Of a stretch of DNA of 64,000 bases, positions 1 to 6,666 are shown in pieces. The notes below the pieces were generated by a model. The model was not told the DNA's origin, ran no database searches, and saw nothing but the letters and a program-made list of their open reading frames with translations. This DNA comes from CAYMZZ01 sp046297935. Lineage in GTDB: Bacteria; Bacteroidota; Bacteroidia; Chitinophagales; Chitinophagaceae. The position numbers and the translations under genes are program-made. Positions within the stretch are counted from its first letter, which is position 1; every line of letters starts with the position of its first letter. Where the stretch lies: contig JBKBHA010000002.1 of NCBI GenBank assembly GCA_046297935.1, positions 1 to 64,000 of the forward strand, in the 5' to 3' direction.

Positions 1-4
1 CTTC

Positions 5-38
5 AAAAAACCAGGGAGCAGCAATTTGCTACTCCCTG
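5..38 (-). terminator. Intrinsic terminator, minus strand
   Basis: Arms 12-24 and 26-38 are complementary at 12 of 13 positions. On the minus strand the stem is followed by six T residues (complement of 5-10). It would stop leftward transcription coming from the GH20-like gene side. Confidence 0.5.
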
Positions 39-214
39 AACAGGCTGGCTAAAGCCGCCTAAAGAGCAAAAATAACTATTAAAAATCACTTGGAAAATAA
101 CACAGAATCTCTGCGGTTAAACAAGGTATCAGTGCTCAAACGGTCGTACCCAACCTTTAAGGAATTTGATTTTCTGTTTATAAGAAGGAGAATTGGAAGC
201 GCTTCAGTTAGGGC

Positions 215-271
215 AAAAAAAAGAGGGATAGAGAACTATCCCCAACTTTTTTGAAAGGAGCTTGCTCCTTT
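215..271. terminator. Tandem terminator hairpins
   Basis: The first hairpin pairs GGGATAG (225-231) with CTATCCC (236-242). It has an A run on its left and a T run on its right, so it could work in both directions. A second perfect 8-bp stem (254-261 with 264-271) follows directly and ends in T residues. Both are inferred from base pairing only. Confidence 0.45.
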
Positions 272-526
272 TCGAGCTTAAAAAATAACCTAAACCTTAA
301 CCATCAAAAATTTTCAGTGCCTTATCCTGTTTATTCGTTCGAACCATCGTCTTCCAACAGGTTATTGGATCGATTGGTGTTTCATGGCTTCAATGACAAC
401 ACAAAGGTCGATCATCGCGAATGCCCGGGAAATAGAACATTGCCGTAATCTCATGTACCCGATACTTCGGTAATCTTGTAGTTGATCTACTACAATTGCG
501 CAATCGTTAGCGTAAATATCATCAGC

Positions 527-1624
527 TTATTGCAGCTCCCTGATTCGGGAAAAAAGCTGACGGAAACAGTTCCAGGGCGTCATGGCTGCCGCCTCTTCCG
601 GTCCGTAGTAGCCGCGTACAAAGGGCGTAGCGCCCGACCACACCGTTTGCACCATACCCAGCAGGCGTCCGCTCACGGCCTTGGTAGAATGCCGCCGTGC
701 GCGGAGCAGGTCTTCCAGTTGCAATAGCGCCAGATCCGGTTTGCGCCAGGGGCAGGTTACCACCCTAAACCCTTTCATCGCAAAGTAAACCGCCGTTTGA
801 TCCGGTCTTTCATAATGCCAGTCGCATATCACCACATCTTTAGGAATCATGTCAATGGCAGGATAAGTGTTGTTGGCGCTTCCTTCCCACATGCCGATAC
901 CGGTGGTAACTCCATCGATCAGCCGATCGCCCCAGATCCATAATTCCCGATTCCGACTGGCCAGGTGGTTGCGTATTTTAGTCACCTCGCCGGCAAATAA
1001 CACTGCCTTGTCCTTCCCCGCACAGCGGGGGCACTTGTCGTCGCCGATATAAAATACTTCATCCATTCCCGCATGAAAGGCATCAGTTTCAAAAGCATCG
1101 CATATTTCATCTACCAGATCGAAAACTACTTTATGTACATCAGGATGCAGCGGACAATAACTCTTACAATATAAACTGTCGGCATTGGGCCATTTATATT
1201 TTTCCGGCATCTTTACATGCGGCGTTTCGTCAAACTGTGGGTACACTTCCAAAAGTTTGCTCAGGGTTTCCGCCCACGACTGATGGCCAAGGAGGTTGAT
1301 TTGCGGAATTAGTCGAATGCCCGATTGTTGACAAAGGCGAACAATTTTCTTTACATCGGCCAGTTCAAGCGGGTTCGGATCGCGTAATTCGGGATGCGAT
1401 TGGTAGGCATACCCATAGTCCACCCTCAGAATGAGTGTATTCACCTTATTAGGCACCAGTTCTTTTTCTACAAACAGCAGAAAAGAATCCAGATACGCTT
1501 TTGAAGGGGCGGCAATACAAAATCCTCGCACCGGCAGCAGGCTATCGAGTGGCTGTTGAGCTTTACCTGGTAGGTTCATGAAAAAACCGGCTAGTATTGC
1601 CAGTAAAGGAAGCAGTCGTTGCAT
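527..1624 (-). CDS. GH20-like glycoside hydrolase, secreted
   Basis: The 365-residue protein has an N-terminal signal peptide (about residues 1-22, ending GKAQQ) and then a single (beta/alpha)8-type domain. The stretch FHAGMDEVFYIG (about residues 183-194) carries the adjacent Asp-Glu pair (D188-E189) typical of family 20 beta-N-acetylhexosaminidases, where Glu is the acid/base and Asp positions the substrate acetamido group. Two cysteine pairs (C153/C157 and C198/C201) could form disulfides or bind a metal. It lacks the extra N-terminal domain of classical GH20 enzymes. Substrate is unknown; hexosamine-containing glycan is an inference. It stands alone on the minus strand. Confidence 0.7.
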   Translation of the reverse strand: MQRLLPLLAILAGFFMNLPGKAQQPLDSLLPVRGFCIAAPSKAYLDSFLLFVEKELVPNKVNTLILRVDYGYAYQSHPELRDPNPLELADVKKIVRLCQQSGIRLIPQINLLGHQSWAETLSKLLEVYPQFDETPHVKMPEKYKWPNADSLYCKSYCPLHPDVHKVVFDLVDEICDAFETDAFHAGMDEVFYIGDDKCPRCAGKDKAVLFAGEVTKIRNHLASRNRELWIWGDRLIDGVTTGIGMWEGSANNTYPAIDMIPKDVVICDWHYERPDQTAVYFAMKGFRVVTCPWRKPDLALLQLEDLLRARRHSTKAVSGRLLGMVQTVWSGATPFVRGYYGPEEAAAMTPWNCFRQLFSRIRELQ

Positions 1625-1704
1625 GTTGTTGTGTTTGGGGGTATGGGCTAAGGTAAGGAAATTGCTGTCGGCAATAGTTGTCTTTTAATTCTATAGTTTT
1701 GGTA

Positions 1705-2253
1705 ATGAGCCACCGTTTCGTCAGTATCCTTTGCCTGTACACGCTATTCAGTTTTTACAGTAAGGCCAGTGGACAGGCAACAGCATGTAGCTGTGCCGTT
1801 CTTGTGAATCCTGAATATTCAGGGGAGATCAGATTACTAAAATCTCCTGGTGGGGAACTTGTCAGGTCGCTTAGGCATAATCTTGCACAAGATGACTTTG
1901 TTGTGTTGACTTTACAAAAAAGTACCGCGGAATATTTTTATGTGTCAGCCAGCTATGCCATAGCAGGACCTATTGCAGATGGATGGATTCGAAAAGCAGA
2001 GTTCATCGGTGTTTATTCAAAAGTATATGCTGAGGGCGATAGTCTTCTTTTAAGGCAGCTACCGGATAACAGTGCGGCGCCAGTGCAGGTCATACCGGAG
2101 TATTTGCCACACTTGTTAAAGGTCGTGGATTGTCAGAAAAATGGTTGGTTGAAAATTGAAACAGAACTGGGCGGCCAAAGGATCAGCGGCTGGCTCGCGC
2201 CCGAGTTGCAATGCGCTAATCCGTATACAACCTGTAGCGAGTCCGGGTTGTAG
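1705..2253 (+). CDS. Secreted protein of unknown function (SH3-like?)
   Basis: I chose the ATG at 1705 over an upstream TTG because it gives a clean signal peptide (MSHRFVSILCLYTLFSFYSKASGQ). The mature part of about 155 residues is beta-rich. Two similar halves end in DGWIRKAEF and SGWLAPEL, which recalls bacterial SH3-like repeats that end in a Trp-Val/Ile/Leu strand. It opens the AT-rich accessory patch that also contains the RHS tip. A role as an immunity or envelope protein is possible but not shown. Confidence 0.55.
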   Translation: MSHRFVSILCLYTLFSFYSKASGQATACSCAVLVNPEYSGEIRLLKSPGGELVRSLRHNLAQDDFVVLTLQKSTAEYFYVSASYAIAGPIADGWIRKAEFIGVYSKVYAEGDSLLLRQLPDNSAAPVQVIPEYLPHLLKVVDCQKNGWLKIETELGGQRISGWLAPELQCANPYTTCSESGL

Positions 2254-2329
2254 GCGAAGAATTCTACCTGAAGCAGTTTACGGTGCGAGCACAATTATGG
2301 CTGCAGATACTAACAAGAAAAAACTCAAT

Positions 2330-2665
2330 ATGAAAAAACGATCAGGTTTTTTAGCATAATTCGTGTTCCTCTTTATCTGTTATGCATACTCAGCATTTCT
2401 TGCGTTATGGGGAAAGCCGCTTTATTCCGGGGCAGGGCATGCGGAGTATTTGGTGGCGTTCCATCTGTTGTCAGTTCTGACTTATTTGTCTTTAAGCTTC
2501 GTGTTAGAACTTTTTGAAGCTCATCCATCATTAAGGAAGCCAGAGTTGATATTTGTGCTACATGGCAGCTTAATCACACTCTTCCCTTATAATGGGTACC
2601 AGCAGTTTGGAGCTATTGTAATGGCGGCGGCTATGATAAGTTTGGGAATAAAAAGCCGAAAATAG
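2330..2665 (+). pseudogene. Small membrane protein with in-frame stop
   Basis: An ATG at 2330 starts MKKRSGFLA, then TAA (2357-2359) interrupts. The same frame continues as FVFLFICYAYSAFLALW and runs to 2665 with about three hydrophobic helices. The first residues look like the natural positively charged start of the first membrane helix, so the stop appears to break a gene of about 111 codons. The alternative is translation from the GTG at 2363, giving a 100-residue membrane protein without the charged lead. The family is not recognised. Confidence 0.5.
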
Positions 2666-2780
2666 CGGATTGATCGTTCTAAATTTATTTAATAAACGAG
2701 TCGCATAGCTGATTATCCGGCCCATCGTCTTGCGGCCTTTTTGCACAGAGCAGGTTCTTCAAAAGCGTATTGATCCAATT

Positions 2781-3338
2781 ATGACAAGACTGATAAAAGT
2801 AGGACAAAAAAACGACGTTGCTTTTGAGATTGAATTCGTGCATGATGTGGACTTAACCAACGGCTTACACTTGCAACGCCAAAGATGTAAAGCGAGGATA
2901 TGGATTAACGGAATTTCGTTGGGCGGATTCAAGATACGAGGTGAATTCCAAAATTTCTTATTGGGGCTTCGTAGAATTGCCGATTCTTGGCAGCAGCTTT
3001 GTCTGGGCAAACTGGAAAATGCTACAAATGAGGATATTTTTGATCACTTTTATTTGCTTGGAAAGCGTGTATTTTATTTGACTCCATTGGAGTCAACACA
3101 AATCATGAAAACAAGCATGTTTCGCCCTTTTATTGGAGACCAGTTTGACGACCAGGCCATTGTCGTCTTTAAAAGAGAAAACAAGTTATGTTTCGCTTGG
3201 GGAAAGACCACTACGAATCTAGAGGAAGTTGCAAAAAGGCTTGGTCCAATTCAAAGACCGAGAAATTTGCAGACTCAATGTGTCCCGTTTGAATCCTTCG
3301 CCTCGACCATAAATGAATTAGAGCGTATTGTAACCTAG
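2781..3338 (+). CDS. Hypothetical protein, immunity-like
   Basis: The 185-residue product has no signal peptide or membrane segment. I start it at ATG 2781 (MTRLIKVGQKND) instead of a TTG 51 nt upstream. The N-terminal half (FEIEFVHD ... ARIWINGISLGGF) resembles the layout of small polymorphic-toxin immunity proteins such as the Imm42 type, but I cannot confirm this. It sits in the accessory patch about 1 kb upstream of an RHS tip, among other orphan small genes, which fits a collection of immunity genes. Reading continues in frame after its TAG for 65 more codons (next entry). Confidence 0.5.
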   Translation: MTRLIKVGQKNDVAFEIEFVHDVDLTNGLHLQRQRCKARIWINGISLGGFKIRGEFQNFLLGLRRIADSWQQLCLGKLENATNEDIFDHFYLLGKRVFYLTPLESTQIMKTSMFRPFIGDQFDDQAIVVFKRENKLCFAWGKTTTNLEEVAKRLGPIQRPRNLQTQCVPFESFASTINELERIVT

Positions 3339-3536
3339 CATGGCATCGAGTCCGTTTTGATCGTAGAAACTCAAATCGACCTTTCAGCATCAGGAATTTT
3401 TGGACTAAATCTGGAGAAACAGGCAGTTATTCAGTTTCCAAATGCGAACTTTATCGGCTGTGGCGGAAGATATGCTCTACCATTCAGTTTCAATAAAGAT
3501 ACGCGGAAGGTTAATCTGGGTCGCTGGAGTACCTGA
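3339..3536 (+). pseudogene. Start-less open stretch after a TAG, possible remnant
   Basis: Directly after the TAG of the upstream gene the same frame stays open for 65 codons (including ETQIDLSASGIFGLNLEK and FIGCGGRYALPFSFNK) and ends at TGA 3534-3536. It has no ATG start. The composition looks protein-like, so it may be a gene fragment or the C-terminal part of the preceding gene cut off by a stop. The evidence is weak. Confidence 0.2.
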
Positions 3537-3555
3537 ATTTGATTATTATTATTGT

Positions 3556-4212
3556 ATGATGCAAATTGACAAATCCACATTGCTTAGTGCCTTGAGAACT
3601 AAGATTTTTGTCACTCTTTTAGCAGCTTTTTGGAGTATAAACATATCTTGTAATTCTTCTGAAAACAACGTTGTTAACGATGAGTTGACCAATTCAGCAA
3701 TAGATGTTATTAGAAACAAACTAGCGGTTTACTCGGTTGATTCGGCTCAGTTGAAGCATGAGATGCCAACGGTAAAAATTAAAAACTTTAGCTATCCGAA
3801 AGGAGTGACACTTATTGCTTGGTTGGGAGATGGTTTTTTTCAGTTCTCACTATGGGATTTAAGAATATCTCCAGCAAAATTGTTAATATATGACAGTGTC
3901 TCAAAACTTTCATATTTATTCGATACGATTGGAAATTTTAATCCTGATGAAAATCTTGATTTTCTTGTAAGGGTGCAAAGCACAAATGGGCGCTACCAGC
4001 CAGAATTTGTCTACCTGTATTGCTTTGACGATACTTCCTTTGTTCGTATTAGAGAGCTTGAAGATATTCCTAACCCTTCTTTTCAAAAAACATATGTTAA
4101 AGGTGTAGAAGATGGAGATACAACCCGATTTGAAACTTTTTACAAATGGAATACTCCTTTTAGACTTAAAAAAGATAGCACTTCGGCTTTTTCAATCTCG
4201 GCTCCATATTGA
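3556..4212 (+). CDS. Putative lipoprotein of unknown function
   Basis: I chose ATG 3556 (or 3559), which gives a signal peptide ending INISCNSS, with C32 as the probable lipidated cysteine. A TTG-type start 114 nt upstream would bury the signal peptide. The mature region of about 186 residues is rich in Asp, aromatic residues and beta-strand patterns (for example SYLFDTIGNFNPDENLDF). No domain is recognised. It lies 160 bp upstream of the RHS remnant and shares its low GC. An envelope immunity role is an inference from position only. Confidence 0.5.
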   Translation: MMQIDKSTLLSALRTKIFVTLLAAFWSINISCNSSENNVVNDELTNSAIDVIRNKLAVYSVDSAQLKHEMPTVKIKNFSYPKGVTLIAWLGDGFFQFSLWDLRISPAKLLIYDSVSKLSYLFDTIGNFNPDENLDFLVRVQSTNGRYQPEFVYLYCFDDTSFVRIRELEDIPNPSFQKTYVKGVEDGDTTRFETFYKWNTPFRLKKDSTSAFSISAPY

Positions 4213-4371
4213 TTTACAAAAATGCTACCAGAAGATCAAGGATAATTCCAAATTACATGGTAATTGTTCAGGAATTGATGATCTTAGCAGAGGAGTGCTG
4301 AAGGAATAGGAACTGTTAAAAGACGTTGCCTGCTATGTTGTAAGCGGCAATATTTGACAAGGACTAGAACT

Positions 4372-5513
4372 ATTCTTACCTCGCATACCAAGACGAATTT
4401 AACAGCCAGCCAGAATGGATATTTGTATATTTATGTGAGCAATGAGACGCCGAACATCGATGTGTTCCCTGCCTGCCGGCAGGCAGGTTTGATAACTTGA
4501 CGGTGACCCATGAGCGAGGTCCGATCCTGGAAGAAACGCATTATTATCCGTTCGGGTTGACGATGGCGGGGATAAGCTCGAAAGCACTCGCCTTTGGACA
4601 GCCAGCGAACAAGTTAAAGTATAATGGTAAGGAAGAGCAGCGGAAAGAGTTTGCAGATGGAAGTGGAATGGAGTGGCTGGATTATGGGGCGAGGATGTAT
4701 GATAACCAGATTGGGAGGTGGCATGTTCCAGATCCTGTTTCAAATAAGGGATTTGGATTAACTCCTTATCGATATAGTTTTAATAACCCTTTGTTGTTTA
4801 TTGATCCGGACGGCCAATGGGAAATAAAAGTAACAGAAGCTGTCGTAAAATACGGACGAAAAGGGAAAACACGGATTGAAAAGCGAATCCAATTCGTAGC
4901 AGAAGAAGGTGATAATGTATCAACTTTAGCAGAGCAGACAGGGATAAGCGAAGAAGCTCTAAAAAAAGGTTTGGGAGACTTAGAGGTTACAAAAGGGTGC
5001 ACACTTGATAAATTGAATATAAAAAAAGTGGACAGGATGATCGACGAAATAAATGACTATTTAACCTATAGCGCAAATAGGTCTTGGGCTTCTAATTGTT
5101 GGGGAACTTCGTTGTCAATGGGTTTAGATGGGAATATAAGTAATACGATTGGTGGCCCGGGTAACAATGGAATCATTCCAGATCCTAGAGATGCAGACGT
5201 AATGCTACAAGAAAAATTTGATGAGACAAAACGGCCAAAATTTGGGGATGTTATTAGATACGCGTATGAAAAGGGTTATAAAGGGAAAGAGACGTTTGGC
5301 CGAGACTTACCGAATAACGGAAAGGAGCCCGGAGGGACATCGCACTATGCTACATTTATTCTTCAAAACAAGAGTGGGACAATCTTTGTTTTTAGCAAGA
5401 ATGGTGCGGGAAGTGATGGGCCATTTGTTGCTGGAAGTGAGAATGTCGTTAGTGGTTATGGGAACAAGACAGGAATTGATGGTGGTAGTCCATTTTACAC
5501 GCCCAAAAAATAA
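4372..5513 (+). pseudogene. Orphan RHS tip with cysteine-peptidase-like C-terminal domain, frameshifted
   Basis: The frame from 4372 reads LTSHTKTNLTASQNGYLYIY then [11 protein letters not shown], typical of the end of Bacteroidota RHS proteins. A 20-bp palindrome (4468-4487) breaks it. Removing those 20 bases joins IDVF directly to [11 protein letters not shown] and restores the standard core through [41 protein letters not shown] and DPDG. Numbering from codon 4497: after DPDG (residue 106) comes a LysM-like stretch (about 138-160), then SNCWGTSL (C201), FGDVIRYAY (249-257), SHYATFI (H283) and FSKNG (N302). That Cys-His-Asn order and spacing resembles NlpC/P60, CHAP or papain-like peptidases, so the tip is probably a peptidase-type toxin. 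No upstream RHS barrel is present. It looks like a silent, displaced toxin cassette. Confidence 0.75.
4468..4487. repeat. 20-bp perfect palindrome, copy 1
   Basis: The sequence CCTGCCTGCCGGCAGGCAGG is its own reverse complement. It sits inside the RHS reading frame and shifts it. A second identical copy is at 61871-61890. Shorter related pieces (CCTGCCTTCGG) occur at 6102-6112 and 6558-6568. Confidence 0.9.
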
Positions 5514-5515
5514 AT

Positions 5516-6004
5516 ATGAAAATCTTTTATCTATTATTGGTCACGTTTATCTTGATATCTCAGTCGGTAAATGGCCAACGAATTAAAAATATTGGTTCCT
5601 ATCACACAAAAGAAGTTGTCGATGAAAATCTAAATTATTTTAAAATTAAAAGTATTGAATGCTCTTTCGATACCAGCAATAACTTTTTTGTGGAAGGGCG
5701 CCTATTGTTTACGTATTCAAAAGACAGTACTGTGTTCTACGAAGTTTACAGAAATAGATACTTGTTTGTCTCCTATTACTTGTTGCCTCATGATGGTTTT
5801 GCTTCATCGATCGGGCCATCGGCGAGGAACAAAAAAAGATTGGATGTTTTTGATTTAAGGCGTCCGGAAGTTAGATGGTCGTTTGATTTAGATAATAATT
5901 ATCGAACAAATGAAATTGTTAGTTTCGATGCTGACCGAGGGTATCTAAAATTGAAAAAGGTTAAGGCTTCGAAAATGCTCAACAATAATTTCTGGAAGCT
6001 GTAA
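5516..6004 (+). CDS. Probable immunity protein for the RHS tip
   Basis: The ATG lies 2 nt after the RHS stop codon, the usual position of a cognate immunity gene. The product has 162 residues, with a clear signal peptide (MKIFYLLLVTFILISQSVNG, cleaved before QRIKN), so it would act in the periplasm or on the surface. The rest is beta-rich with many aromatic residues and no recognised domain. An exported immunity protein would fit a toxin that attacks an extracytoplasmic target such as the cell wall, in agreement with a peptidase-like toxin. This is inferred from position and export signal. Confidence 0.6.
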   Translation: MKIFYLLLVTFILISQSVNGQRIKNIGSYHTKEVVDENLNYFKIKSIECSFDTSNNFFVEGRLLFTYSKDSTVFYEVYRNRYLFVSYYLLPHDGFASSIGPSARNKKRLDVFDLRRPEVRWSFDLDNNYRTNEIVSFDADRGYLKLKKVKASKMLNNNFWKL

Positions 6005-6073
6005 ACGGTAGTACATCCCCCGCTGTCCTTAGTCTAATCTGAAGGTCACTATAAGTATTTCAGAACATTTCTA

Positions 6074-6097
6074 CCACTCAAATCGAGTGGTTTGTTT
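6074..6097 (+). terminator. Intrinsic terminator after the immunity gene
   Basis: The stem CCACTC (6074-6079) pairs with GAGTGG (6085-6090) and is followed by TTTGTTT. Confidence 0.5.
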
Positions 6098-6112
6098 ATG
6101 CCCTGCCTTCGG
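6095..6112 (+). repeat. 18-bp direct repeat, copy 1
   Basis: TTTATGCCCTGCCTTCGG is repeated exactly at 6551-6568. Here it follows the terminator of the immunity gene. Confidence 0.7.
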
Positions 6113-6195
6113 CATCCGCCCCCATCAATCATTTAACTTTCAAACACCCGCCTCTTATGCAGCATAGGTTTCTGAAGGCATCCGCTCCAGAATTT

Positions 6196-6219
6196 AAAAA
6201 AGCAGGACCGCAGTCCTGC
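6196..6219 (-). terminator. Intrinsic terminator, minus strand
   Basis: GCAGGAC (6202-6208) pairs with GTCCTGC (6213-6219), and the minus strand continues into a run of T residues. It may end leftward transcription of the T9SS cargo gene that stops at 6667. Confidence 0.45.
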
Positions 6220-6232
6220 CTCATTCTGTCGG

Positions 6233-6472
6233 ATGAATTTATCCCTGGCGAGTTGCTCCTCAGCAGAGCTCGCTTCCGTTTCAATTCGCCAATGCAAAAT
6301 TCGAAACGACCAACTATATTTACAACCTGTCAAAAAACGCGACCACTTACTAAGTGGAAACAAGGCAGAGGTATTATTTAAACCAAAGAATAGAGCAAAC
6401 AAAGGGATTACCTATAAGTTAGAACTCAGAAAGAACAACTGGATTGTTTATGAAATTGATTGTAGAACTTAA
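6233..6472 (+). pseudogene. Possible 3' remnant of a small gene
   Basis: The open frame from ATG 6233 gives 79 residues. Only the last 45 or so (LYLQPVKKRDHLLSG, AEVLFKPKNRANKGI, ELRKNNWIVYEIDC) look like real protein, while the N-terminal part lies over and beside the terminator hairpin. It is followed by the second copy of the 18-bp repeat that also follows the immunity gene, so it may be the tail of a second, eroded immunity-type gene. Low confidence. Confidence 0.3.
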
Positions 6473-6666
6473 AAAAATATGACCCAGCAACACCGGTCTT
6501 AATTATACTAGTTGTTCAAACTTTTCAACGACTCATTGCCGATTGGTTTTTTTATGCCCTGCCTTCGGTAGGCAAGCTAAAACTTATTGAATATGGAACA
6601 AAACACAACACAACACAACAAGCCCTCACTGCTGTAGCGAACATCGGCGAGATCGAATAGGTGTTC
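6473..6666. other. Intergenic spacer with short repeats
   Basis: This spacer holds the second 18-bp repeat and a short tandem run of the pentamer ACAAC near 6603-6622. No gene is evident. Confidence 0.4.
6551..6568 (+). repeat. 18-bp direct repeat, copy 2
   Basis: Identical to 6095-6112. It is preceded by a T run and followed by a partial inverted repeat (GCCT...AGGC), which relates it to the 20-bp palindrome family. Confidence 0.65.

Larger units (their letters stand above)
1..526. other. Non-coding left edge with hairpins
   Basis: I see no convincing gene here. A 65-codon plus-strand stretch (251-448) has a TTG start and no family resemblance, and the minus strand is broken by stops in all frames. 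The visible content is three hairpins (about 12-38, 225-242 and 254-271) and a 10-bp palindrome near 196-205, so this looks like a transcription-termination region between the GH20-like gene and whatever lies to the left. Confidence 0.5.

Noticed and set aside
251..448. 65-residue plus-strand frame
   Set aside because: TTG start, overlaps a hairpin, no recognisable protein features.
2156..2359. 67-residue plus-strand frame
   Set aside because: Mostly a shadow of the preceding secreted protein; only its last ten codons matter, as the start of the interrupted membrane protein.
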